The position numbers and the translations under genes are program-made. A stretch of DNA of 64,000 nucleotides from Flavobacterium sp. N502536 (GTDB taxonomy: Bacteria > Bacteroidota > Bacteroidia > Flavobacteriales > Flavobacteriaceae), in NCBI RefSeq assembly GCF_025947345.1, contig NZ_CP110011.1, positions 2,914,001-2,978,000 on the forward strand, read 5' to 3'. Shown one piece after another: positions 46,161 through 54,778 of the stretch; the first letter of the stretch is position 1, and every line of letters starts with the position of its first letter. The notes below the pieces were generated by a model. The model was not told where the DNA came from. It ran no database searches and saw only the letters and a program-made list of their open reading frames with translations.

Positions 46161-49100
46161 TTAAAATTTCATTCGGTGCCGGGGCAAATTAATCTCATGT
46201 CCTTGCGGATAAGGGGCTCGATGTGTTGGACTAACATCTTCCTTAATTTGGCGTTGTGTTTTAAACTGATCTTTAGCATCCATATAACGCGGATCCGGAA
46301 TAAAAGGCATTTTGGCCATCTTGGTTATGGTAATTGTTGGAAAATGATAATCGACTTCGACATTTCCTAACAAAAGATAGCAGCCGCCACCCTGAAAAGG
46401 ATAGTGGGCCAGGCTGTCCGGGAAATGGGCCGTGTCAAAATAAGTACCTTCATGATCGATCCAGGTGCCAAAATACATCGTTCCTTTTTTGGTAGGAACT
46501 TGTTTTCTGGAAATGAGATAAGCGAGCATGCGAACTTGTTTTTTATGATGGCTTACTAAATCTTTGCCCATAATATCGCCGCGGTATTTGGTTTGTAAAA
46601 GATCAAAAACAGTGCAGGATACAGGAAAACTTAATAGTTCAATTTCATCAAAAGCATCTTCATATAAAGAACGTTCCAGAGTAGGAAGCTTGTATTCCTT
46701 TACCGGTTCCTGCATCAGTCTCAGGTTTCTGTTTTCGGGTTTGAAATTATTAAGAAGCAAACTTGCGACAACCAAAAGCTGATTTTTGGTTTTTCCTGTA
46801 AAACGAAAAGCATCTATAAAAATTAGAATTTTCATGCTTTCAATGCCAATAGGGATTCTGTTGATAAAATCCTCTAAAGAAAGAAAAGCACCATTTTTCT
46901 CCCGATCCGACTCAATTAAATGCGCCGTTTTAGATTCAAGGCTCTGCAAATGCATAAAGCCAAGATAAATGTCTGTGCCATACAAAGTAGTCTGATATTC
47001 ACTTTTATTCACACACGGGTTGTGAATGCTGCCGCCTGACATACGTGCTTCGTGTACATAAACTTCAGTTCTGTAAAACCCGCCCTGATTATTGATTACT
47101 GCGGTCATAAACTCTACAGGATAATAAACTTTCAGAAACAAACTCTGATAACTTTCTACGGCATAAGAAGCCGAATGCGCTTTACAAAAAGAATATCCCG
47201 CAAAAGATTCAATCTGACGGTAAATTTCCTGACTCAGCATTTCGGGATGTCCTTTTTGGGCACAACAGGCAAAAAAGTTGTCTTTTACTTTTTGTAAAGC
47301 TTCCAGAGACCTTCCTTTTCCGGACATGGCACGACGCAGAATATCGCCGTCAGCAGCAGGAAGACCACCATAATGCTGAGCGATTTTGATCACATCTTCC
47401 TGATAAACCATAATGCCGTAAGTTTCGCCAAGCTGTTCCTTAAAAACGTCATGAAAATATTGAAACTGATTTGGGTTATTATGACGAAAAATATACTCTT
47501 TCATCATTCCGGATTGTGCCACACCGGGACGGATGATAGAGGAAGCCGCTACCAGAATTTTATAATTGTCACAATTCAGCCGGCGTAATAAACCGCGCAT
47601 GGCAGGGCTTTCGATATAAAAGCAGCCAATAGTGCGGCCCTGAGCCAAATAGATGTTGCATAAAGCTTCGTCTTTAGAAATTGAAGTATTGCGGATGTCC
47701 ACTTTTATACCACGGTTTTTTTCGATCAGTTTTACGCTGTCGTCAATATGTCCAATACCACGCTGACTTAAAATATCGAATTTCTCAAAACCAATCTCTT
47801 CGGCAATGTGCATGTCGAAAAGCACGATAGGAAAGCCTTTTGGAGGCATTTCTAAGGGAGTATAATTCGTAATAGGCTCTTCGGAAATCAGAATACCACA
47901 GGCGTGCATGCTGCGGTGATTGGGGTATTTTTCGAGCATCATACCATATTGCTGTACCAATTTTACAATGGAATTGGTTTCGTGTAACGCCATTGGATTT
48001 TTGGCCAGCATATCGAGTTCTTCTTTCGGAAGACCAAATACTTTTCCAACTTCTCTAAAAATCGACCGGTATTTGAATTCGACATTGGTGCCACAGAAAG
48101 CGACACGATCACGACCATATTTATCGAAGATATATTCTAAAATGATGTTGCGTTCTTTCCAGCTCCAGTCAATATCAAAATCGGGAGGGGTTTTGCGGTT
48201 AAGGTTTAAAAAACGTTCAAAGTATAAATCCAGTTCGATAGGGCAGATGTCTGTAATTCCGAGACAATAGGCAATAATACTGTTGGCACCGCTGCCCCGG
48301 CCAATATGCATAAAACCCTGACTGTTGCTGTATTGTACAATATCCCAGGTGATAAGAAAATAACCGCTGAACTCTAATTCATCAATAACTTTCAGTTCTT
48401 TTTCGACACGTTTTTTGGCTTCCAAATTCTCGTCTTCATAACGGTTTTTGAATCCTTTCCAAGCCAAATCCGTCAGTTTTTCTAAATCTTCCTGGCGGCT
48501 TTGGGTATAGAATTTTTTGTTTTTTGGAACTCCAAAATCATATTCAAAATTACAGGAATCGATTATTTGCTGAGTGTTGGCTATAATTTCAGGATAATTC
48601 TCATAGTAAGGCAACAGCGCTTCTAAAGGCTTTAATTTCTCAGAATTTTTGCAATAATCAGATTCCGTTAACTTCGATAAAAGAGTATTGGTGTCAATCG
48701 CCCGCAGAATTTTATGTAGGTTAAATTCTCTTTTGTTTGTAAAAGTTATCGGTTCAAGAATTACCATTTTAGCAATTCGGCTTTTAAATTCAGCCGTAAA
48801 AAGCTTAGAAACTTCATCTGTCCGAATCCCGATAAACTCATTTTCGCGAAGTGTTGCCGGAGCATTTTCCAGCGTATAAATCACAAAGACCGACTTGAAT
48901 TCGGGGGCAATCAAAGGCAAAGGTGCTCCGCTGAAATTGTGATCGGTTAAGAAGCGGTTCATTTCGCCTAAACCTTCCGTATTTTGAGCCAAACCAATAT
49001 ATCGGAATTGATGATGGCATCGAAATTCTATCCCAACTAAAGGTTTAATTTCTTTTTCTTGACAGGCTTTTATAAAATCATAAATTCCGGTTATCGTATT

Positions 49101-49214
49101 AATATCTGTAAGTGCCATAGCTTTTACACCACAAGAAGCGGCATGCCCGACCAAATCCTTAAGCGGAATTGTGCCGTAGCGAAGCGAGTGGAAGGAATGG
49201 CAGTTGAGATACAT
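46161..49214 (-). CDS. dnaE2: Error-prone DNA polymerase III alpha subunit, DnaE2/ImuC-like
   Basis: The 1017-residue protein is shorter than replicative DnaE and has the length of DnaE2/ImuC. Order: a PHP domain (1-200), the polymerase core with the catalytic PDFDID motif (residues 344-349) and the third aspartate in EKFDILSQRG, then a helix-hairpin-helix/OB C-terminus without the clamp and tau extensions. The PHP metal residues are degenerate: the usual LHxHS is CHSFHS and TDH is TDI (Asp37-Ile38), so proofreading by PHP is unlikely. It lies 3 bp after dinB and is cotranscribed with it. The combination fits a translesion mutasome. Confidence 0.9.
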   Translation of the reverse strand: MYLNCHSFHSLRYGTIPLKDLVGHAASCGVKAMALTDINTITGIYDFIKACQEKEIKPLVGIEFRCHHQFRYIGLAQNTEGLGEMNRFLTDHNFSGAPLPLIAPEFKSVFVIYTLENAPATLRENEFIGIRTDEVSKLFTAEFKSRIAKMVILEPITFTNKREFNLHKILRAIDTNTLLSKLTESDYCKNSEKLKPLEALLPYYENYPEIIANTQQIIDSCNFEYDFGVPKNKKFYTQSRQEDLEKLTDLAWKGFKNRYEDENLEAKKRVEKELKVIDELEFSGYFLITWDIVQYSNSQGFMHIGRGSGANSIIAYCLGITDICPIELDLYFERFLNLNRKTPPDFDIDWSWKERNIILEYIFDKYGRDRVAFCGTNVEFKYRSIFREVGKVFGLPKEELDMLAKNPMALHETNSIVKLVQQYGMMLEKYPNHRSMHACGILISEEPITNYTPLEMPPKGFPIVLFDMHIAEEIGFEKFDILSQRGIGHIDDSVKLIEKNRGIKVDIRNTSISKDEALCNIYLAQGRTIGCFYIESPAMRGLLRRLNCDNYKILVAASSIIRPGVAQSGMMKEYIFRHNNPNQFQYFHDVFKEQLGETYGIMVYQEDVIKIAQHYGGLPAADGDILRRAMSGKGRSLEALQKVKDNFFACCAQKGHPEMLSQEIYRQIESFAGYSFCKAHSASYAVESYQSLFLKVYYPVEFMTAVINNQGGFYRTEVYVHEARMSGGSIHNPCVNKSEYQTTLYGTDIYLGFMHLQSLESKTAHLIESDREKNGAFLSLEDFINRIPIGIESMKILIFIDAFRFTGKTKNQLLVVASLLLNNFKPENRNLRLMQEPVKEYKLPTLERSLYEDAFDEIELLSFPVSCTVFDLLQTKYRGDIMGKDLVSHHKKQVRMLAYLISRKQVPTKKGTMYFGTWIDHEGTYFDTAHFPDSLAHYPFQGGGCYLLLGNVEVDYHFPTITITKMAKMPFIPDPRYMDAKDQFKTQRQIKEDVSPTHRAPYPQGHEINLPRHRMKF

Positions 49215-49217
49215 GAT

Positions 49218-50399
49218 TTATTTGATGCGTTTTAAAATTTCGTCCTTAGTATTGGGTTTAAAATGAGCTCCTGCACAACGCATTACGGCATCAAAACCAT
49301 AACGGCTTTTCATTTTGTCCATAGCGGCGTAGAGCGATAACATTTCCTGCGTGTCTTCAAAAAGATCAATTTGATAAGTTCCGCGTACGAGTCCGCTAAA
49401 GCGAATGCCAATCAGGCGAAGCCGCATTCGGCGCTGGTAGACTTTTTCAAAGAGTTCTGTCACATTTTTGGTCAGAATATGATCTGCTGAGGTATAGGCA
49501 ATTTTAGATTGTTTGGTTTCGGTATCAAAATTGGCGTAGCGTATTTTAACCGTAACCGTTGAGGTGAGCCATTGTTCAGCCCGAAGCTGGAAAGCCAGTT
49601 TTTCGACCATTCCTAAAAGTATTCTTCTCAGTTTTGCAATGTCGATTGTATCCTGAGAAAAAGTAGTTTCGGTAGATATTGATTTTCTTTCCGTGTAAGG
49701 TTCTACGGGAGTGTGGTCAATTCCGTGTGCTTTTTTCCAGAGCTCGAGACCATTTTTACCAATCATTTGCTGTAAAACTTCGGCAGGCATTTCGGCTAAC
49801 GTCTGAATTTTACGAATGCCAATTCTGGACAAAAGCTGAAAAGTAACCGCTCCAACCATTGGAATTTTCTGAATGGATAAAGGATTTAAAAAGTCCTGTA
49901 CCCCTTGTTCCGGAATTTCAAGATTTCCTACTGGTTTGCCTTCTCCGGTGGCTATTTTAGAAACGGTTTTATTAATAGACAATGAAAAACTAATGGGTAA
50001 TCCGGTTTCTTTAATTACAGATTGTGCCAGTTCGTTGGTCCATTTATAACTTCCGTGAAATTTATCCATTCCGGTAATGTCGAGGTAAAACTCATCGATA
50101 CTGGCTTTTTCTAAAACAGGCGCTTTATCCTGAAGAATTTGTGTAACATCATGCGATAATTGCGAATACAATTCCATATCGCCTTTCATGACTTTTGCGT
50201 CCGGACAAAGTTTTAATGCCATACGGATCGGCATAGCAGAACGGACTCCAAATTTACGGGCTTCATACGAACAAGAGGCCACAACACCGCGGTCTCCGCC
50301 GCCTATAATAAGCGGGATTCCGTTGAGTTCAGAGTTGGTGCGTCTTTCACAGGATACAAAAAAGGTATCCAGATCCATATGTACAATTGCCCTTGCCAT
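49218..50399 (-). CDS. dinB: DNA polymerase IV, Y family
   Basis: The 393-residue protein is a Y-family polymerase with intact catalytic residues: Asp9 in HMDLDTFF and Asp102-Glu103 in SIDEFYLD. The steric-gate region (FFVSCERR) is conserved, followed by thumb, palm and little-finger domains. This rules out a catalytically dead ImuB, although the gene occupies the ImuB position beside a DnaE2-like polymerase. It is divergent from the LexA-like regulator across an 85-bp promoter region with a -7 box (TAATTTTG, - strand, 50427-50420). Confidence 0.94.
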   Translation of the reverse strand: MARAIVHMDLDTFFVSCERRTNSELNGIPLIIGGGDRGVVASCSYEARKFGVRSAMPIRMALKLCPDAKVMKGDMELYSQLSHDVTQILQDKAPVLEKASIDEFYLDITGMDKFHGSYKWTNELAQSVIKETGLPISFSLSINKTVSKIATGEGKPVGNLEIPEQGVQDFLNPLSIQKIPMVGAVTFQLLSRIGIRKIQTLAEMPAEVLQQMIGKNGLELWKKAHGIDHTPVEPYTERKSISTETTFSQDTIDIAKLRRILLGMVEKLAFQLRAEQWLTSTVTVKIRYANFDTETKQSKIAYTSADHILTKNVTELFEKVYQRRMRLRLIGIRFSGLVRGTYQIDLFEDTQEMLSLYAAMDKMKSRYGFDAVMRCAGAHFKPNTKDEILKRIK

Positions 50400-50419
50400 T
50401 TTCTTGTTTTTGTAGTAAA

Positions 50420-50427
50420 CAAAATTA
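50420..50427 (-). promoter_or_regulatory. Promoter -7 element of the dinB operon
   Basis: On the - strand TAATTTTG fits TAnnTTTG, 21 bp before the dinB start. The -33 region has no TTTG. Confidence 0.5.
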
Positions 50428-50450
50428 GTACAGATGATAACATTTTTTTG

Positions 50451-50478
50451 TATATTTGTTGTTCCAAATTATAACAAA
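50451..50478 (+). promoter_or_regulatory. Regulator promoter -7 box with candidate operator
   Basis: TATATTTG at 50451-50458 fits TAnnTTTG for the + strand regulator gene. It overlaps an inverted repeat, TTTGTT (50455-50460) and AACAAA (50473-50478), separated by 12 bp. The position suits autorepression by the encoded HTH protein; binding is inferred. Confidence 0.45.
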
Positions 50479-50484
50479 TTAATT

Positions 50485-51258
50485 ATGTCCCTATTTTCAG
50501 ATAACATCAGAGCATTGAGGGTTAAGCATAAAATATCGCAGGAGAAATTAGCTGAGAACCTAAAGATTACCCGAGGAAGATATGTTAAATACGAGGACGG
50601 AACCTCTGAGGCGCCGTACGATATCTTGAAACAAATTGCCTTATATTTTCATACTAGTATTGATTTACTATTGTCTGTCGATATACGTAAGATTGATATC
50701 GAAAATTTGATAAAACTGGAAGGCAACCGACTCATTCTGCCCATACAGGTAGACCGTTTTGGGGAGAATTATATCGAAATTGTATCCCAAAGAGCAAAAG
50801 CAGGTTATCTAAACGGATATGCCGATCCGGAATATATCGAAAGTTTGCAGCAAGTTTCCCTTCCGTTTTTGGGGCCGGGTAAACATCGCGGATTTCCTGT
50901 TGAAGGCGATTCGATGCCGCCACATGAAGACGGATCTATTATTATTGGGCGTTATGTAGAAAGGCTGGGAGAGGTGATGGATGGTAAGACGTATATCCTG
51001 ATTACCAAAAATGAAGGAATGGTTTACAAACGTCTGAACAAAAACAAAAAGAACACTTTGGTTTTAGAATCGGATAATCGTTTTTATCCAAATTATGAAG
51101 TGAAAGCCTCTGATATCTTAGAAATCTGGGAATATGAATGTAATATTGGAAGAAGCGATAAACGCCATGAGCAGACAGAATCTCAAAGTATGAAAGACTT
51201 ACTTCTGGAGGTAAAAAGAGAGGTAATGGAGATTAAGAATAATACTTCGAATACGTAA
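50485..51258 (+). CDS. LexA-like XRE/S24 self-cleaving transcriptional regulator
   Basis: The start at 50485 gives 257 residues beginning MSLFSDNIRALRVKHKISQE; a 17-residue upstream extension would overlap the promoter. An XRE helix-turn-helix (residues 5-62) is followed by an S24/LexA peptidase domain. The nucleophile is Ser143 in VEGDSMPP and the general base Lys182 in MVYKRL. A plausible self-cleavage site, Ala106-Gly107 in QRAKAGYLNG, precedes it at the right distance. Bacteroidetes generally lack canonical LexA, so this divergent neighbour of dinB-dnaE2 is a good candidate for a RecA-triggered repressor. The C-terminal 35 residues form a helix with KDLLLEVKREVMEI, possibly for oligomerisation. 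Confidence 0.88.
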   Translation: MSLFSDNIRALRVKHKISQEKLAENLKITRGRYVKYEDGTSEAPYDILKQIALYFHTSIDLLLSVDIRKIDIENLIKLEGNRLILPIQVDRFGENYIEIVSQRAKAGYLNGYADPEYIESLQQVSLPFLGPGKHRGFPVEGDSMPPHEDGSIIIGRYVERLGEVMDGKTYILITKNEGMVYKRLNKNKKNTLVLESDNRFYPNYEVKASDILEIWEYECNIGRSDKRHEQTESQSMKDLLLEVKREVMEIKNNTSNT

Positions 51259-51374
51259 AAGGTTTTTTGCCACAGATGGCACAGATTATTTTTTTCCGCC
51301 ACAACCCGAGCGATAGCGAACGGACGAAGTAATTCACGAATTTTATTTAAGCTCTAAACCCGATTTATAATTGA

Positions 51375-51450
51375 TAGTCGTCTGTCGGTCTGAGCGAAGT
51401 CGAAGACCTTTTGTGCTAGAAAGCCCTTCGACTTCGCTCAGGAAGACTAT
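51375..51450. repeat. Inverted repeat, CTTCGACTTCGCTCAG type
   Basis: TGAGCGAAGTCGAAG at 51391-51405 pairs perfectly with CTTCGACTTCGCTCA at 51426-51440; outer bases ATAGTC and GACTAT extend the stem after a short internal loop. It sits after the S24 regulator gene, just beyond the convergent PAP2 gene. This sequence family is a common intergenic repeat in Bacteroidetes. Confidence 0.85.
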
Positions 51451-51464
51451 AGCCAATAAAAAAA

Positions 51465-52250
51465 CTAAAAAACCTTCACAAATCCCAATCCGTATTGTTT
51501 GCCATTATAAAAAGGCATTACCATAGAAGTTGATTTGTTTTCGGAAGATGATTTAAATAGTTTTTTGGTAATATAGGGATTGATCCAGTAGGCAATTTTA
51601 GTACTCAAAATCCCGATTCCGGCTCCGGCAGCAACATCCGTTAACCAATGACGGTTGTTGTAAATTCTGAAAAGTCCGGTTCCGGTTGCTACGGCATAAC
51701 CGGCAATTCCGTACCAAATTGATTTGTCTTTGTATTCCTGCCATAAAAACTCCGCTCCGGCAAAAGCAGTCGCGGTATGCCCTGAAGGAAAAGAGTTGTT
51801 CGAACTTCCGTCAGGTCTTTCTACATGTGAAATCGATTTTAAGCCCAAAACAGTTGAAGCCATAATTACGTATGAGGTTACAAAAATGACAGACCGATCC
51901 CGCATAGTATTCTTTCCTTTCACACCAAAAGCATTCAGCGCATAAACCGAGGCAGCCGGCGCATATTGAGAGAAATCATCAATAGTGATTTTGTTGTCAA
52001 TGTCTTCAGTAACTTCTTTTTTAATCTGCGAATTGAAACTCAGCAACTGATCACTTTCAAGTCCAATTACTCCGTAGCCAATTAATACCCCCGGAATGAT
52101 TAGTTGTTTGTAGTTGAATTTTAATTGTTGTGAAGTACTGTCAATTTTTGTAATAGAATCATTTTGCTGTGCATTGGCACCCAAAAAACCAAATAAAAAT
52201 ACCAGAGAAATCGCTTTGTAAAACATCTTCGTTATTGTTAAAAGTTGCAA
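51465..52250 (-). CDS. PAP2 family phosphatase
   Basis: The 261-residue protein has a signal sequence (MFYKAISLVFLFGFLGANAQ, after a short N-terminal extension) and the three PAP2 motifs: K-x6-RP in KSISHVERP, PSGH in NSFPSGHTATA, and R-x5-H-x3-D in RIYNNRHWLTD. There are about five hydrophobic segments. The family removes phosphate from lipid phosphates such as undecaprenyl pyrophosphate or phosphatidic acid at the membrane. The substrate is not predictable. A second in-frame ATG eight codons in (MFYK) is an equally likely start. Confidence 0.9.
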   Translation of the reverse strand: MQLLTITKMFYKAISLVFLFGFLGANAQQNDSITKIDSTSQQLKFNYKQLIIPGVLIGYGVIGLESDQLLSFNSQIKKEVTEDIDNKITIDDFSQYAPAASVYALNAFGVKGKNTMRDRSVIFVTSYVIMASTVLGLKSISHVERPDGSSNNSFPSGHTATAFAGAEFLWQEYKDKSIWYGIAGYAVATGTGLFRIYNNRHWLTDVAAGAGIGILSTKIAYWINPYITKKLFKSSSENKSTSMVMPFYNGKQYGLGFVKVF

Positions 52251-52315
52251 TAATAACGTATGTCTAACCTAAGTATTTTTGGTTTAATTGAACCTTAAGC
52301 GAATATTAACCCGGT
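52251..52315. other. Upstream region of the PAP2 gene
   Basis: This is the first part of a 711-bp gap. I see only a weak TATTATTG near the PAP2 start. The remainder of the gap is the palindrome array. Confidence 0.4.
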
Positions 52316-52916
52316 GGCTTTAAAATAGAGAATTGAATTAAGATTGGCTAAATATTATATAATTCCGTAGGAATGGTTTATAATTGTAGCGACGGATTTT
52401 AATCCGTCGAAAATTGGTGTGCATTTTAAAGAGTTCCATCGGAACGATTCATGTTTTAGTTTTTATTATAACGGGACCGAATTGAAATCCGGCTGACAAA
52501 ATGGGTCGAGCCTATGGCTCTTTGATTCGCGGGTTTCTTTGATTGACCGGATTGAAATCCGGCCTATAAATATGTACGAACCTATGGTTCTTTTGTATTG
52601 TGGGATTTCTTACCAATCGGATTAAAATCCGGCTTTAAAATAGAGAATTGAGTTAAGATTGGCTAAATATTATATAATTCCGTAGGAATGGTTTATAATT
52701 GTAGCGACGGATTTTAATCCGTCGAAAATTGATGTGTATTTAAAGAGTTCCATCGGAACGATTCATGTTTTAATTTTTATGATAACGGGATCGGATTAAA
52801 ATCCGGCCGACAAAATAGGTCGAGCCTATGGCTCTTTGATTCGCGGGTTTACTTGATTGACCGGATTAAAATCCGGTCCTATAAATATGTACGAACCTAT
52901 GGTTCTTTTGTATTGG
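52316..52916. repeat. Tandem duplicated palindrome array
   Basis: Two imperfect direct copies with a 315-bp period (52316-52630 and 52631-52916, the second lacking the last ~30 bp). Each holds an ordered set of short palindromes: ATTCC-GTA-GGAAT (52362 in copy 1), CGACGGATT-TT-AATCCGTCG (52390), GTTCC-ATC-GGAAC (52433), CCGGATT-GA-AATCCGG, GAGCC-TAT-GGCTC and GAACC-TAT-GGTTC. Substitutions between copies often keep pairing, e.g. GAACCGAATTG versus GATCGGATTAA. No coding frame is present. Confidence 0.9.
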
Positions 52917-52961
52917 AAATTTTTTGATCCGATTGCTCTTTTTCTTCGAAAAATAAAATAT

Positions 52962-54683
52962 CTAAACCTTCAACGAAAACCAAAACGTACTTCCTAATCC
53001 CAAATTACTCTCAACACCAATAGTTCCGTTTTGAGCTTCGATAAATTCTTTGCTGATGGCGAGCCCCAATCCGGTTCCTGATTTCTGGCTTCCCGGAATT
53101 TGAAAATATTTATCGAAGACTTTGTCTTTATAGCGGGCATCAATTCCTTTTCCGGTATCGATAACCTCAAATGTAATTTGATCGTTTTCTTCTTTTAACC
53201 GGATGGTAATGGTACTTTTTTCAGACGAATAGGTAATCGCATTCGACAAATAATTAATCAAAACCCATCCTGTTTTTTCACTGTCGGCTTTTACATCTTG
53301 CAGGTGTTCATTGGCTTCAACAATGAGTTTGATTTGTTTTTGTTCGGCCTGAATTTTTACGGCTTCAGTTGCATAATTTACAATCGAATAAGGATTGCTT
53401 TTCTCAATGTTTAACTGAATATTCCCGGTTTCTAATTGTGATAAATTAAGCAATTCGCCTGTAATTTTCAATAAACGCTGACTGTCTTCTTTAATGCTTT
53501 CTACAAGTTGTTTCTGATCGTCGTTCATTTCACCTGTCTTATTGTTTTGAAGCAATTGAAGGCTTAGTTTTATAGAAGCAATGGGCGTTTTTAATTCGTG
53601 CGAAACGGTTGCAATAAAATTAGTCTTTGCAAAATCGAGTTCTTTAAACAAGGTAATATTTCGCAGGATGATTACATCTCCAATATTAATTTCCTTTTCT
53701 TCGCCCGTTGGAGTTATGGTGATGTTGATGGTTTCTTTATCAAAATAACTTTCTTTCCCGTGAGCAAAAATTTTCATTGGGTGTTTTTTCTGAGAATCAG
53801 CGGCCGGTTCTTTGAGAATCAAAGAGCGAATTAAATCATTGGAGACAGCCAAAGCTGAAGCCGATTGACCAATAACATCTTCAAGTTTCATTCCGATGAT
53901 TTTGAGAGCTTCATCATTTACAAACAAAATCACGCCTTCCTGGTCTAATCCAATAATAGGATCGTGCATGTTATTGATCAGGGTTTCCAGTCGTTTTTTC
54001 TCGAAGAATAATTTGTACAAATTACTATTGTTGTATTCCTGTAGTTTTTGCGCCATGGTATTAAAGGATTTTGCCAGATCACCGTATTCGTTGTGATTGG
54101 TAAAATGCACCCGTTCGGAATAATTTTTATTGGCAATTTCCTTAATACTCTGCGTTAATTCCTTAATTGGATTGGCAATATTATTGGGCAAATTAACGAG
54201 CAGATTAAAGGCAATTAAAAAGCAGAGTGTTCCCACAATGGCAATCCATAAATTGGCATTTTCAGCGGTATGTCTGGCAATATCACTTTTTTGCTTGATG
54301 GCATCCAGATTGAGTTTCATAATCGAAAAAATATCCTGCCTGATTTGTGCTTTCACGGTTTCATTAGAACCATTTTTTTCTAAAAGCGCAAAGTCATTTT
54401 CTAGTTTGGCAGTGGCTTCTTTTTCTCCGGGTTCTGTAACGTTTCGGGTTTGTTTTTCAAGATATTCTTTAAAAGTATGAATCGTACTATCAGTATTCAC
54501 TTTGATTTCATCCAGAGATAAAATCATATTTCTGGAATATTCCAGCGTATTGTAATTCGCTTTCAGAATATTCTCGGTATCTGCTTTGATTAAAAAAACA
54601 GCATATCCGCTCACTAACGAGAGTATAATAATCATTAAAAATAACAACCCGACTCCCAGATTCAATTTGGTTTTAATTCTCAT
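52962..54683 (-). CDS. Membrane histidine kinase with HAMP and PAS, probable Kdp-linked sensor
   Basis: The 573-residue protein has a membrane helix at 9-31, an extracytoplasmic helical region, and a second helix at 145-166. HAMP (167-220), a PAS domain (about 230-345), HisKA with His362 in VSHELKTP and HATPase with IDTGKGIDARYK and GTGLGLAISKEF follow. It lies 91 bp downstream of the stand-alone KdpD sensory gene. In most bacteria those two parts form one KdpD polypeptide, so here the kinase half is likely supplied by this protein. Its receiver partner would be the NtrC-type regulator at the other end of the locus. Confidence 0.9.
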   Translation of the reverse strand: MRIKTKLNLGVGLLFLMIIILSLVSGYAVFLIKADTENILKANYNTLEYSRNMILSLDEIKVNTDSTIHTFKEYLEKQTRNVTEPGEKEATAKLENDFALLEKNGSNETVKAQIRQDIFSIMKLNLDAIKQKSDIARHTAENANLWIAIVGTLCFLIAFNLLVNLPNNIANPIKELTQSIKEIANKNYSERVHFTNHNEYGDLAKSFNTMAQKLQEYNNSNLYKLFFEKKRLETLINNMHDPIIGLDQEGVILFVNDEALKIIGMKLEDVIGQSASALAVSNDLIRSLILKEPAADSQKKHPMKIFAHGKESYFDKETINITITPTGEEKEINIGDVIILRNITLFKELDFAKTNFIATVSHELKTPIASIKLSLQLLQNNKTGEMNDDQKQLVESIKEDSQRLLKITGELLNLSQLETGNIQLNIEKSNPYSIVNYATEAVKIQAEQKQIKLIVEANEHLQDVKADSEKTGWVLINYLSNAITYSSEKSTITIRLKEENDQITFEVIDTGKGIDARYKDKVFDKYFQIPGSQKSGTGLGLAISKEFIEAQNGTIGVESNLGLGSTFWFSLKV

Positions 54684-54711
54684 TTTTTGCTTTTTCTAGT
54701 AAAAAAGTTAG

Positions 54712-54778
54712 TTGTGAAATGTAAAATGTATTTCGCAAAAACATCTCACATTTTACATAAAAACATTTCACATTTTAC
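54712..54778. repeat. Inverted iterated-word repeat (TGTGAAATG family)
   Basis: TTGTGAAATGTAAAATGTA at 54711-54729 is mirrored by ACATTTCACATTTTAC at 54763-54778, with an extra complementary copy (ACATCTCACATTTTACAT) between. The right arm overlaps the stop codon of the kdpD-like gene. Confidence 0.78.

Noticed and set aside
47920..48270. 116-codon + strand frame inside the dnaE2-like gene
   Set aside because: Antisense to the catalytic PDFDID region, which explains its open length.
52316..52916. CRISPR-like array
   Set aside because: The repeats are palindromes of different sequence, the period is 315 bp, there are no uniform spacers, and no cas genes are nearby.
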